A DNA stretch of 64,000 bases, taken from contig JAAFJY010000021.1 of assembly GCA_013299105.1 (NCBI GenBank), forward strand, positions 62,001 to 126,000, written 5' to 3'. How positions within the stretch are numbered: position 1 is the stretch's first letter; each line of letters begins with the position of its first letter. The stretch is from Chitinophagales bacterium (lineage in GTDB: Bacteria > Bacteroidota > Bacteroidia > Chitinophagales > Saprospiraceae). Shown here in pieces: positions 31,577 to 40,441 of this stretch. A program made the translations under genes and the position numbers. The notes beneath the pieces were generated by a model. The model made no database searches, was not told the DNA's origin, and saw only the letters and a list, made by a program, of their open reading frames with translations.

Positions 31577-33106
31577 TTATTCGCCTTGTCCCAGCGAATA
31601 AGCGCGTTTACCGTCGATTACATAAAGGTTTTCCATTTTGATGAAGTCAATACCTTCCGCTTCAAGGCGGGCCAGAAGCCCAAGTACCTCTGCGTGTCGG
31701 ATCGGCTGGATGTCATCCATGTCCTCATTGTCTACCTTTAGCGTTGATTTTTGCGAAACAAAGCGGCAACGCCAGTTGTCAGTACAATGAGTCTCTGGAA
31801 AACCATTTGGATAAACTTTGACCCCTCGATTAGTGATCATTTTCAATTGCAAGCGTTCACCTGCGAGGGGCTCAAGTAGGGAACCTAACTGGTCGGGGTT
31901 ACGATCGCCTTCATTCCAATGTATAAAAATATCGACCCCAACCAGTTGTTTGATTCCTTTGATTGTTTGGGAAATGGAAATTTGAATCGGCTTGGCCGAA
32001 GCAGGATAGTTTACTGATGCAAGGCTACTAGGCATTTGTCCCAGCCGATCAATGACTGCTTGTGCGAACTCGCGGGTACCCACTTTCGCTCGGGTGAAAT
32101 TTTCACTAGCAACATCACCTGTATGGATACCATCTTCCAGGGTGCGCAACCAAGCGTTTTGTATTTTTTCGGCCACTTTGCTCTGCCCCAAATGCAGGAG
32201 CATCATGCAAGCAGCTTGCAATAAACCCGATGGGTTGGCCAGATTTTTGCCAGCAATATCGGGGGCAGAGCCATGAATGGCCTCGAACAAGGCAAAGCGC
32301 TCGCCAATGTTAGCAGAACCTGCCAACCCAACAGAACCTGCTACCTGGGCAACAATATCAGAGATGATGTCACCATACAAATTGAGGGTCACTACAACGT
32401 CGAATTGCTCTGGACGGTCAGCGAGCAACGCAGCGCCGATGTCAATGATGAAATGGTTGGTCTCGATGTCCGGATATTCGCGGGCTACTTCATCGAATGT
32501 ACGGTGAAAAAGCCCGTCGGTCAGTTTCATGATGTTGTCCTTGGTCATACAAGTGACCTTCTTGCGACCATTGTTGCGGGCATATTCAAAAGCATAGCGA
32601 ACGATGCGCTCACACCCTTGGCGGCTCACCAACTTGAGGCACTGTACGACCTCATCGGTTTGTTGGTGCTCAATGCCTGCATACAAATCCTCCTCGTTTT
32701 CACGAATAATCACTACGTCCAAGTTGCTGAAACGGCTTTCAACGAAAGGCGAAAATGCTTTGACCGGACGTACATTGGCGTACAAACCAAGGGTTTTACG
32801 GATGGTAACATTCAAGCTTTTGTAGCCACCACCCTGGGGGGTTGTAATTGGTGCTTTGAGTAGCATACGGGTCTCACGAAGCACATCCCAAGCAGAATCT
32901 GGGATACCAGAACTTACCCCTTGCTTGTAAGCCTCATTCCCAACCTGAATGGGACGGTATTCCAATTCAGCACCAGCGGCAGAGAGAATATCCAGCACGG
33001 CCTGCATGATTTCAGGGCCAATGCCATCACCGTAAGCTACCGCTACCTGAGGCACGGCGGTAGACCGTGGTGTATTTTGTTGAAGGATTGAGAGATTGTC
33101 AACCAT
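31577..33106 (-). CDS. icd: Isocitrate dehydrogenase (long, Thermus-type)
   Basis: 509 residues; oxidises isocitrate to 2-oxoglutarate in the TCA cycle. The beta-decarboxylating dehydrogenase core has AYGDGIGPEIM at the N-terminus, SLNVTIRKTLGLYANVRPV (substrate-binding Ser/Arg block), VTLNLYGDIISDIVAQVAG (metal-binding Asp pair) and EAIHGSAPDIAGK. An extra C-terminal domain of about 140 residues (GVDIFIHWNEGDRNPDQL, DNWRCRFVSQKSTLKV) marks the long Thermus-like type found in Bacteroidota, which is usually NADP-dependent. Cofactor not proven. With gltA (35.7 kb) and acnA (47.3 kb) it completes the first TCA steps in this region. Confidence 0.92.
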   Translation of the reverse strand: MVDNLSILQQNTPRSTAVPQVAVAYGDGIGPEIMQAVLDILSAAGAELEYRPIQVGNEAYKQGVSSGIPDSAWDVLRETRMLLKAPITTPQGGGYKSLNVTIRKTLGLYANVRPVKAFSPFVESRFSNLDVVIIRENEEDLYAGIEHQQTDEVVQCLKLVSRQGCERIVRYAFEYARNNGRKKVTCMTKDNIMKLTDGLFHRTFDEVAREYPDIETNHFIIDIGAALLADRPEQFDVVVTLNLYGDIISDIVAQVAGSVGLAGSANIGERFALFEAIHGSAPDIAGKNLANPSGLLQAACMMLLHLGQSKVAEKIQNAWLRTLEDGIHTGDVASENFTRAKVGTREFAQAVIDRLGQMPSSLASVNYPASAKPIQISISQTIKGIKQLVGVDIFIHWNEGDRNPDQLGSLLEPLAGERLQLKMITNRGVKVYPNGFPETHCTDNWRCRFVSQKSTLKVDNEDMDDIQPIRHAEVLGLLARLEAEGIDFIKMENLYVIDGKRAYSLGQGE

Positions 33107-33246
33107 ACTTTTTAAATTGATAGCTTTACTATCATTTATACTTTAAACAGCGTGGGTTTGAAATGGTTCGGGCAAAGCAAAATTTATTTTTAGCCCAATC
33201 AAATGAGGTATAGATTTCTACCTAACTTTCGGGCAAATCAAGCGCT

Positions 33247-34380
33247 ATGCAGCAGCACCAGCTCCAAACCCAATTGATTCATGCCACTGCTGACGGAGAA
33301 AAGACTTCGGATGTACGTGAACCGATTCACCTGAGCACCACCTTTGTTCGACCGGAGGATGGCCTACCAGGCCCAATGGTTTATTCTCGTTTGGACAATC
33401 CCAACCGTTTGAATTTGGAGAAAAAACTGGCTCTGCTTGAAAATGCTGCCGAAGCCTTGAGTTTTTCCTCCGGACAAGCCGCCACCTTGGCTGTTTTTCA
33501 AGCCGTACTTGAGCCTGGAGCACACCTCCTGATCCCTGATGACTGCTATCACGGGACCCGTGCCTTGTTGCAATTGGTGCTGGCCCAATGGCAAATTGCC
33601 TGGGACGAAGTGGATATGTCGAATTTGGAACAAGTGGCCGCAACAATCGGCCCAAATACCCGCCTGATTTGGCTGGAAACGCCTTCAAATCCGCTGCTGA
33701 AAATTTGTGACATCAGCGCCATTGCTCAATTGACTAAAAACAAGGACATCCTTTTGGCTTGCGACAACACTTGGGCCACCCCTTTGGTCCAGCAGCCTTT
33801 GGCCTTGGGCGCTGACTTGGTGATGCATTCTACTACCAAGTACCTGGGGGGGCACTCAGATGTTTTAGGCGGAGCGCTGATGCATCGTTTAAATGGCCCA
33901 ATTGCCGAAAAACTACGCAACATCCAGCGCTTGGGAGGAGCAGTTCCTTCGCCTTTCGATTGCTGGCTATTGAGCCGCAGCCTGGCTACTTTTCCACTGC
34001 GAATGCAAGCACACCAGCAAAACGCAAGTACGCTTGCCGAATACCTGGACCAGCATCCCAAAATCGAAAAGGTATATTTTCCTGGTTTGTCATCTCACCC
34101 TGGTCATGCCATTGCAAAAGAGCAGATGCAGGGGGGCTTTGGCGGTATGTTGTCCATCGAAGTAAAAGGAGACCAGCAAAAAACCTTAAAACTAGCCAGC
34201 AGCTTGCGTATTTTTGCCCATGCAACCAGTTTGGGAGGAGTCGAAAGCCTGATCGAGCACCGCCGCTCGGTAGAAGGCACCAATCCCAAAAGCCCCGAAA
34301 ACCTTTTGCGCGTATCGGTAGGCATCGAAGCCATTGCAGACTTGATCGCCGATTTTGAACAGTCGTTTCAATTGATTTAG
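33247..34380 (+). CDS. Cys/Met metabolism PLP enzyme (cystathionine gamma-synthase/lyase type)
   Basis: 377 residues. PLP-binding features are FSSGQAATLAVFQAVL (phosphate cup), ACDNTWATPL, and HSTTKYLGGHSDVLGG with the Schiff-base Lys. LGGVESLIEHRRSVEG is the C-terminal trans-sulfuration block. It acts in methionine/cysteine trans-sulfuration; synthase, beta-lyase and gamma-lyase cannot be separated by eye. TAACTTTC upstream of the ATG resembles a -7 element. Two small genes follow closely (gaps of 2 and 9 bp), making a likely operon. Confidence 0.88.
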   Translation: MQQHQLQTQLIHATADGEKTSDVREPIHLSTTFVRPEDGLPGPMVYSRLDNPNRLNLEKKLALLENAAEALSFSSGQAATLAVFQAVLEPGAHLLIPDDCYHGTRALLQLVLAQWQIAWDEVDMSNLEQVAATIGPNTRLIWLETPSNPLLKICDISAIAQLTKNKDILLACDNTWATPLVQQPLALGADLVMHSTTKYLGGHSDVLGGALMHRLNGPIAEKLRNIQRLGGAVPSPFDCWLLSRSLATFPLRMQAHQQNASTLAEYLDQHPKIEKVYFPGLSSHPGHAIAKEQMQGGFGGMLSIEVKGDQQKTLKLASSLRIFAHATSLGGVESLIEHRRSVEGTNPKSPENLLRVSVGIEAIADLIADFEQSFQLI

Positions 34381-34382
34381 GC

Positions 34383-34664
34383 ATGACTTTTGAAACTTTT
34401 GAAAAATTAGCGGAAGCGCCCCAAGGAGCCTCGCCCCTCCTGGTCGCCCTTTGGTACGAAAAACGTGGAGACTGGGACCATGCCCACGACATTGCCCAAG
34501 ACATTGAAACTCCCGCAGGCTCTTGGGTACACGGCTATCTGCATTGGCAAGAAGGCGACCTCTGGAATGCGGACTACTGGTATCGTCGCGCTGGACGGAC
34601 CCGCCCCAATACCTCCGCTGCGGAAGAATGGGGAAATATCGTTCGCTTTTTACTGAAAGATTGA
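34383..34664 (+). CDS. Conserved small protein of unknown function
   Basis: 93 residues. The block LWYEKRGDWDHAHDIAQD, then SWVHGYLHWQEGDLWNADYW and YRRAGR belongs to a widely distributed uncharacterised family that reads WVHAxLHRxEGDxxNAxYWYRRAG. It is cytoplasmic, helical and TPR-like in look. It follows the trans-sulfuration gene by 2 bp. No function is known to me. Confidence 0.75.
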   Translation: MTFETFEKLAEAPQGASPLLVALWYEKRGDWDHAHDIAQDIETPAGSWVHGYLHWQEGDLWNADYWYRRAGRTRPNTSAAEEWGNIVRFLLKD

Positions 34665-34673
34665 TCCGATAAA

Positions 34674-35384
34674 ATGAAATTAGCCCTCATCCAGGAAAGT
34701 TTGCAAGCATTCAAGGCTTATTTGAGCACGGACAAGGCCAGTGGTCAAGCCTATTTGTACGAAACCCAGCAAAATTTTCAAGACCAGTGGAACCTAGAAT
34801 CCCAAGATATGGCAGGTATGTACCAGCGCAGCCTGGCCAACCAGAAAACCAATCGCCTCTGGAACCGTGAAAACTACGAGCCTAAGCGCATGATGCTGCT
34901 GTTTGTGGAAATGCAGCCCGATTTTGTCAGGCAGATGTTTCAACACTTGTTCGACGAACAGCTAAAAGTAGAGGGTCGAGCTGGCCGATTCATTTTTTAT
35001 TGCGATGAACTGCTGGCCGATTACCGCGAGCAGCACCCGAAAAGCAAAGAAGACAGTCATTTTCACCAGGATGGCTACCAAATGGTGTTTTTGTACCTGG
35101 CGCTGAAATACCCAGATCAATATTGTTTTTACAATTTTGCCCGCTTTCAATCAATGTTAAAGGCCATTGGCGCGCCCGAAATCCCTTTGACTCACGATTT
35201 AGAACGATTTGTAAAGGTTAGTCGTACCTTATATAATATGTTGCGAAAAGACGCGGAAATCTGGTCCTTGCACTTGGCTCGCTTACCTGAAGATGGGTAT
35301 TACCAAGGCGAAAGTTTACTCTTGGTTTACGAGTGGATGGGGATGCATGTTTTAGCAGAGGAGCAGAGGAGCAGAGGAGTTTAG
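34674..35384 (+). CDS. Uncharacterised protein resembling the N-terminal domain of McrB-like AAA proteins
   Basis: 236 residues, cytoplasmic. PKRMMLLFVEMQPDFVRQMF, then GRFIFYCDELLADY, QDGYQMVFLYLALKYPDQYC and FYNFARFQSML resemble the DNA-recognition-side domain that precedes the AAA module in many Bacteroidota McrB-like proteins (..HYQDDRxISVYLxLRYPxKYYFYK..). Here the domain stands alone: the frame ends at EEQRSRGV with no Walker motifs after it, and 35385-35547 has no AAA remnant. The assignment rests on pattern memory. Confidence 0.5.
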   Translation: MKLALIQESLQAFKAYLSTDKASGQAYLYETQQNFQDQWNLESQDMAGMYQRSLANQKTNRLWNRENYEPKRMMLLFVEMQPDFVRQMFQHLFDEQLKVEGRAGRFIFYCDELLADYREQHPKSKEDSHFHQDGYQMVFLYLALKYPDQYCFYNFARFQSMLKAIGAPEIPLTHDLERFVKVSRTLYNMLRKDAEIWSLHLARLPEDGYYQGESLLLVYEWMGMHVLAEEQRSRGV

Positions 35385-35547
35385 GAAATACCTGGATTTG
35401 TACTGAAGAAGTGCTTTTTTTAGTAAATTTTTGGTTCCACTCAACTGAATTGGCAGAAAGGCGTTGTAAATTTCGATGCCATCTGCAACGGGATTTAAGG
35501 TATGAAACATGGTTTTAAGTCTTAAAATTCACCTTGGCATTAAAAAA

Positions 35548-35590
35548 AAGGATTTTGGCTTCAATAGCCACTTATAAAATCCTTATTTTG
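35548..35590 (+). terminator. Terminator before citrate synthase
   Basis: AAGGATTTT pairs with AAAATCCTT and an inner GGCT pairs with AGCC, ending in TATTTTG. It would end the operon 33247-35384. The right side (TTATTTTG) also resembles a -7 box for gltA, so roles may overlap. Confidence 0.55.
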
Positions 35591-35678
35591 CGCGATGAAA
35601 TACGTCGACCTTACCCAGGTGAGCATTTCAACGAACAAACTCAACTCCAATTTAACTCACTCATAACACCTCTTTGGG

Positions 35679-36995
35679 ATGGATGCCCTAAAGCAAAAAT
35701 TTTTTGAAAAATCCAGTGCCCTGAAAGCCGAAATCAAGGCCATGCTGAAGTCGCATGGCGGTCTGGTTGTTGACGACGTAACCCTTGGTCAGGTCTATGG
35801 TGGAGCCCGCGACATCAAGATGATGGTCTGGGAAACCTCGGAATTGGATGCCATGGAAGGGATTCGTTTTCGCAATATGTCCATCCCTGAATTGAAAGAA
35901 AAATTGCCCAAAGGAGCCGATGGCAAGCAACCCTTGCCCGAAGCCTTGTTTTGGTTAATGTTGGTTGGCGAGATACCCACGGATGCAGAAGTTGCATGGT
36001 TGACCGCAGAATGGCGCAAGCGCAGTGATGTGCCCGAACACGTTTTCCGTACGCTCGATGCATTGCCTGAGCATACCCACGCCATGACTCAATTCTCGAT
36101 CGCGATCAATGCCCTGCAAACCGAGAGCATTTTTGCCCGTCGTTATGATGAGGGTTTTCCCAAAGACGAGTACTGGGATGCAACCTATGAGGACACCATG
36201 AACCTCATTGCACGTTTGCCGAGGATTGCCGCTTACATTTATCGCCGCACTTACGCCAATCACCAGCACATTGCGCCCAATCCGCAAGAAGACTGGTCTG
36301 GCAATTACGCCCATATGCTGGGTTTTGACAATGCCGATTTCAAGGCCCTGATGCGCTTGTACCTTACGATCCACGCCGATCACGAAGGGGGCAATGCTTC
36401 TGCACATACTACCCACTTGGTTGGCTCAACCCTGAGCGACCCTTACCTGACGTTTGCTGCGGGCATGAATGCCTTGGCTGGTCCACTGCACGGTTTGGCC
36501 AACCAGGAGGTAATCAAATGGATTTTTGACATGTTGGATGAAATTGGCACCACTGCTCCAAGCAAAGAGCAAATCGCCGATTATGTCAACGCTACTTTGG
36601 CCAAAGGACAAGTGGTACCTGGCTATGGCCACGCGGTCTTGCGCCAGCCTGACCCCCGTTTCATCGCCCAGATGGAATTCGCCAAAGAATACATCCGCCA
36701 TGACGATGTAGTGGAAGTAGTCTGGAAAGTCTACAATGTGGTTCCAGGTATCTTGGGCGCTTTGGGCAAGGTGAAAAACCCCTGGCCCAACGTAGATGCC
36801 CACTCTGGTGCGCTCTTGGTTCATTATGGCCTCAAAGAATATGGCTATTACACCGTATTGTTTGGCGTTTCGCGCGCTTTGGGAGTACTCGCTGCTTTGT
36901 GCTGGTCGCGCGCCTTGGGCTTCCCACTGGAACGTCCAAAATCTGTGACCACTGAATGGGCCATGGCTCAAGTGGCCAAATCCATTGAACAATAA
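35679..36995 (+). CDS. gltA: Citrate synthase (eukaryote/mitochondrial-like type)
   Basis: 438 residues; condenses oxaloacetate with acetyl-CoA. Catalytic residues are seen in LTIHADHEGGNASAHT (His), VVPGYGHAVLRQPDPRF (His) and PWPNVDAHSGALLVHYG (Asp). FAAGMNALAGPLHGLANQEV is the family block, and the layout (YDEGFPKDEYWDATYED, HMLGFDN) matches the mitochondrial-type enzymes found in Bacteroidota rather than the E. coli type. gcvH follows 75 bp later. Confidence 0.95.
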   Translation: MDALKQKFFEKSSALKAEIKAMLKSHGGLVVDDVTLGQVYGGARDIKMMVWETSELDAMEGIRFRNMSIPELKEKLPKGADGKQPLPEALFWLMLVGEIPTDAEVAWLTAEWRKRSDVPEHVFRTLDALPEHTHAMTQFSIAINALQTESIFARRYDEGFPKDEYWDATYEDTMNLIARLPRIAAYIYRRTYANHQHIAPNPQEDWSGNYAHMLGFDNADFKALMRLYLTIHADHEGGNASAHTTHLVGSTLSDPYLTFAAGMNALAGPLHGLANQEVIKWIFDMLDEIGTTAPSKEQIADYVNATLAKGQVVPGYGHAVLRQPDPRFIAQMEFAKEYIRHDDVVEVVWKVYNVVPGILGALGKVKNPWPNVDAHSGALLVHYGLKEYGYYTVLFGVSRALGVLAALCWSRALGFPLERPKSVTTEWAMAQVAKSIEQ

Positions 36996-37069
36996 TCTTG
37001 ATTTTCTCATGTTTTTGATAGCGCCAAATGTTTTGGCACTATCGTACTAGCCTTATCAAAATAGTACCA

Positions 37070-37453
37070 ATGCAGTTTCCTGAAGAGCTCCAATACACCA
37101 AGGAACACGAATGGGTCCGGATCGAAGAAGACGATTTAGTCGTGATCGGCATCACTGATTTTGCTCAAAGCGAATTAGGTGACATCGTCTATGTCGACGT
37201 AGACACCGTGGATATGGAACTGGAGCAAAACGACGTATTCGGCGTAGTAGAAGCCGTAAAAACCACCTCCGATTTATACATGCCCGTCGGTGGTGAAGTT
37301 GTGGAAGTCAATCCAAAACTTAAAAACCAGCCTGAACTGGTCAATACCGACCCTTATGGTGAAGGTTGGATCATCAAGGTGAAAATGGCTGAGCCCAGTG
37401 AGCTCAGTGCCCTGATGGACGCCGATGCTTACGAGGCATTGGTCAATCCATAG
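37070..37453 (+). CDS. gcvH: Glycine cleavage system H protein
   Basis: 127 residues from ATG 37070 (MQFPEELQYTKEHEWVRIEE); the 14 preceding codons are not conserved. The lipoyl domain has VVEAVKTTSDLYMPVGG with the lipoylated Lys, and ENxxxxxDPYGEGWIIKV is represented by VNTDPYGEGWIIKVK. It shuttles the methylamine group between the P and T proteins. The other gcv genes are not in the window. A stem (GATAG.GCCAAA / TTTGGC.CTATC, 37017-37043) lies just upstream. Confidence 0.95.
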   Translation: MQFPEELQYTKEHEWVRIEEDDLVVIGITDFAQSELGDIVYVDVDTVDMELEQNDVFGVVEAVKTTSDLYMPVGGEVVEVNPKLKNQPELVNTDPYGEGWIIKVKMAEPSELSALMDADAYEALVNP

Positions 37454-37457
37454 TTCA

Positions 37458-37478
37458 GTTATGAGTTATGGGTTATGA
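37458..37478. repeat. RTTATGA heptamer array (3 units)
   Basis: GTTATGA, GTTATGG, GTTATGA, starting 5 bp after the gcvH stop; same unit as the array at 1821-1862. Confidence 0.7.
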
Positions 37479-37631
37479 GTGGGAATGCCCTGGGTAGATC
37501 TGAGATTTCTTAGGTAGGCGTTTGCAGCGTTAAGATCTTCCGATTTTGTAAATTCCAATCGCAAACTTGCTCAAAGCTGCAAGCTGTTGAAAGGCAACTG
37601 GCTTGGCTCATAATTCACGTTAAAACAAAAT

Positions 37632-37664
37632 AGTTGCGATTGTGAAATCAACACAATCGCAACT
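37632..37664. promoter_or_regulatory. Perfect 13-bp inverted repeat before the VanZ-like gene
   Basis: AGTTGCGATTGTG (37632-37644) and CACAATCGCAACT (37652-37664) pair perfectly around AAATCAA. The right arm ends 7 bp before ATG 37672. It could be an operator or a hairpin covering the ribosome site. If translation began at GTG 37642 instead, most of it would be coding. Confidence 0.5.
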
Positions 37665-37671
37665 TCTCTTC

Positions 37672-38025
37672 ATGTTGCGATTTCTTCTTCCTTTGGCCTG
37701 GGCTGTAGTCATCTTGTGGCTCTCATCGGGCCCTCAATTTGGCATCCCTCCGCGTGGGATTTTCCAACCCGACAAGATTGGTCATTTCGGCGTTTATGCC
37801 ATCCTGACAGCCTTTACCTGTTGGGCTTTTCACAAAAAAGCATTTCAACCCTTCCTTTTTAGCATTGTGCTCTGCACTTGCTATGGTGTATTGATGGAGT
37901 TCATGCAACAGGCCTATTTTTATGGTCGCCAGCTTGATGTATTCGACATGTTGGCCAATTTCCTGGGCTGTTTGGCTGGTGCAGGAGTTGTATGGCGCTG
38001 GGCTAGACGGATGGGAATGGATTGA
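37672..38025 (+). CDS. VanZ-like membrane protein
   Basis: 117 residues from ATG 37672 (GTG 37642 would add 10). Four hydrophobic segments. FQPDKIGHFGVYAILTAFTC and LMEFMQQAYFYGRQLDVFDM followed by LANFLG are the VanZ-family blocks with conserved His, Glu and Asp. VanZ of Enterococcus gives low-level teicoplanin resistance; the role of chromosomal relatives is unclear. I chose ATG because the GTG lies inside the inverted repeat. Confidence 0.85.
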   Translation: MLRFLLPLAWAVVILWLSSGPQFGIPPRGIFQPDKIGHFGVYAILTAFTCWAFHKKAFQPFLFSIVLCTCYGVLMEFMQQAYFYGRQLDVFDMLANFLGCLAGAGVVWRWARRMGMD

Positions 38026-38063
38026 ATAGCTATCCTGAGTTCTGGAATTGTGAAATTTGTTTA

Positions 38064-38115
38064 TTAACATACGATGGACAATAGACGACATACGATATAT
38101 GATTTGGGGTCTCGC
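38064..38115. repeat. GTATGTC heptamer array D3 (inverted)
   Basis: Complement of array D2: the units appear as GACATAC/GACAATA-like heptamers followed by ATATGATTTGGGG and CTCGC. It lies between the VanZ-like gene and element A5. Confidence 0.75.
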
Positions 38116-38133
38116 TGACAAGTATTGAGGTAA

Positions 38134-38422
38134 GTAACGGTTCAAAAATAAACCTTACCATTTTTTTAATTGCCAGTTGTCAACATCATGGCCAACGTCA
38201 TGCTGGAAATCCGCAAGAATGGGTGTGGAGTGTGCAAGTGTGAGTTCGGGTGTGGGAGCTTCGTGCTTTTACTTTTGTCTCCGATTACTTGAAAACGGGA
38301 TTTTCTCACAAACACACCCAAACAAACACACCCAAACCCAATTTTATCCGTGTTCCCAAAATAGCCTCGCGCAGCGGGGCAACGCAGTTGCGATTTGGTA
38401 AGGTTTATTCGTGGCTTGTCAC
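38134..38422 (+). mobile_element. MITE-like element, family A, long form, copy 5
   Basis: 289 bp, flanked by TAA (38131-38133 and 38423-38425). Ends as in A2. Compared with the short form it has about 100 extra bp in the middle, containing GGGTGTGG and CACACCCA blocks that face each other. About 97 % identical by eye to copy A6 at 40962. It lies 91 bp upstream of the ABC-F start. Confidence 0.9.
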
Positions 38423-38487
38423 TAACTTTAGTATTCGATTGCAAGGTTTGTGATTTCTGAATTTTAAACTTTACTGAAAACATAACG

Positions 38488-38495
38488 TACCTTTG
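38488..38495 (+). promoter_or_regulatory. -7 element of the ABC-F gene
   Basis: TACCTTTG, an exact TAnnTTTG match, 18 bp before the GTG start chosen at 38514. It overlaps the alternative TTG start at 38493, which argues against that start. Confidence 0.6.
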
Positions 38496-38513
38496 CGCCA
38501 AAATCCAAACGCA

Positions 38514-40382
38514 GTGATCTATCTCAACCTGGAAAATGTCACCAAGACTTATGGTGAAAAGGTGCTTTTCCAAAATATCAACCTGGTTATCTCCAAAGGG
38601 CAAAAAGTAGCGCTGGTAGCCAAAAACGGCAGTGGCAAATCCACGCTCTTGCGCGTAGCAGCCGGGGTAGAAAACTCCGAGGGTGAAAACACGCGCGTAC
38701 TCTTGGCCCGCAACGTTCGTGTAGGGTTCTTGCACCAGGACCCCGATTTTGATCCGCAACAAAGCGTATTGGAAGCGGCCTTGGAGGCCGATAATCCTGC
38801 CTTCAAAGCAGTAAAAGATTACGAAGAAGCCCTGTTGTTTCCGGACAGAATCGAGGCCCTGCAAGCTGCAATGACTAAGCTTGATGACCTCAAGGCATGG
38901 GATCTGGAGGCCAAGGTCAAAGAGTTGTTGAGTAAATTTCGACTGAACAATTACAACCAAAAAGTAGCTATCCTTTCAGGTGGGCAGAAAAAACGCCTGG
39001 CCCTGGTGCGTTTGATCCTGGAAGAGCCTGAGTTCTTGGTACTGGATGAGCCTACCAACCACCTCGATCTTGACATGATCGAATACCTGGAAGAATACCT
39101 CGCTTTGCCCAATATTACCTTGTTGATGGTGACTCACGACCGCTACTTCCTGGAGCGAGTTTGTGATCAAATCCTTGAACTGGACCGAGGCAACATCCAC
39201 AAATACAGCGGCAATTACAGCGATTTTTTGGAGAAAAAAGCCTTGCGTATTGAAAACGAAAACATTGAGCTCGATAAAGACCGCAAACTTCTCAACAAAG
39301 AACTCGAATGGGTGCGCCGCCAGCCCAAAGCCCGCAGCACCAAAGCCAAATCCCGCGTAGATTCGTACGAAGACCTGAATGAAAAAGTATCGGGAGTACG
39401 TGTCGAAAAAGAGATGCAAATCGACATCAAAGGCCAACGGCTGGGCAAAAAAGTACTCGAATTACACAATGTCAGCAAAAGTTATGGGGACCTGAAAATG
39501 GTGGAAAACCTCAGCTACAAGTTCCGCCCTTATGAACGCGTGGGCATTGTAGGCCCCAACGGCGTGGGTAAAACCACTTTCCTGAAAATGCTGACTGGCG
39601 AAATCCGCACCGACACGGGTAAAGTGGTCATTGGCGACAATACCATTTTTGGCTATTACACCCAGGATGGGATCCAACTCAGCGAGGACAAACGGGTGAT
39701 CGACGCCATTCAGGACATCGCCGAGTACATCCCCCTGGAAAAAGGATTGAAACTCAGCGCCGCGCAATTGCTAGAACGGTTCATGTTCAACCGCAAGCAG
39801 CAGCAGGTGTACGTCTCGCAGTTGAGCGGGGGCGAAAAGCGCCGCTTGTTCCTGCTCATGATCCTGATGCGCAACCCCAACTTCCTGATCCTGGATGAAC
39901 CTACCAATGATTTGGACATCCTGACACTCAATGTCTTGGAAGAGTTTTTGCTGGAATTTCCTGGTTGCGTACTCATCGTAACCCACGACCGCTATTTCAT
40001 GGACAAAGTGGTGGAGCACCTTTTTGTTTTTGAAGGCAAGGGCCAAATCCGCGACTTCAATGGTGTTTACAGCGATTACCGCGAAATCCAGAAAGAACGC
40101 GAACGCGAAGAACGACGAAACGAACGCGCCGATCAACAAAAAGCCAAGGCCGAAGTAAAAGAAGCCAAACCCGGACTTACCTTCGACCAACGCAAGGAAA
40201 TGAACCGCCTGGAAAAGGAAATTCAAAAACTAGAGGAGAAAAAAGCCCAAGTAGCCAATGAATTCAACCGCAGCGACCTGAGCACCGACGAAATCAAAAA
40301 GTTTTCGCAGGAAATCAGCCAATTGGGTACCCAAATTGAGGAAAAAGAAATGCGTTGGATGGAATTGGCAGAGCTGGCGTAG
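38514..40382 (+). CDS. ABC-F family ATPase
   Basis: 622 residues, two ABC domains on one chain without membrane segments. First: ALVAKNGSGKSTLLRVAAG (Walker A) and LSGGQKKRLALVRLI..LVLDEPTNHLD. Second: GIVGPNGVGKTTFLKMLTG and LSGGEKRRLFLLM..LILDEPTNDLD. A charged linker lies between, and a C-terminal coiled coil (about 545-622, RLEKEIQKLEEKKAQVANEF) resembles Uup. ABC-F proteins act on the ribosome in translation or antibiotic protection; Uup-type members are also linked to DNA repair. The start GTG 38514 (VIYLNLENVTKTYG) is preferred over TTG 38493. It is flanked by two direct copies of the long A element. Confidence 0.9.
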   Translation: MIYLNLENVTKTYGEKVLFQNINLVISKGQKVALVAKNGSGKSTLLRVAAGVENSEGENTRVLLARNVRVGFLHQDPDFDPQQSVLEAALEADNPAFKAVKDYEEALLFPDRIEALQAAMTKLDDLKAWDLEAKVKELLSKFRLNNYNQKVAILSGGQKKRLALVRLILEEPEFLVLDEPTNHLDLDMIEYLEEYLALPNITLLMVTHDRYFLERVCDQILELDRGNIHKYSGNYSDFLEKKALRIENENIELDKDRKLLNKELEWVRRQPKARSTKAKSRVDSYEDLNEKVSGVRVEKEMQIDIKGQRLGKKVLELHNVSKSYGDLKMVENLSYKFRPYERVGIVGPNGVGKTTFLKMLTGEIRTDTGKVVIGDNTIFGYYTQDGIQLSEDKRVIDAIQDIAEYIPLEKGLKLSAAQLLERFMFNRKQQQVYVSQLSGGEKRRLFLLMILMRNPNFLILDEPTNDLDILTLNVLEEFLLEFPGCVLIVTHDRYFMDKVVEHLFVFEGKGQIRDFNGVYSDYREIQKEREREERRNERADQQKAKAEVKEAKPGLTFDQRKEMNRLEKEIQKLEEKKAQVANEFNRSDLSTDEIKKFSQEISQLGTQIEEKEMRWMELAELA

Positions 40383-40441
40383 TGGTTATCTTGAGGGTGC
40401 GTACCCAAGTAACAGTTTGTTATTCCTGGTCCAAATCCCTT

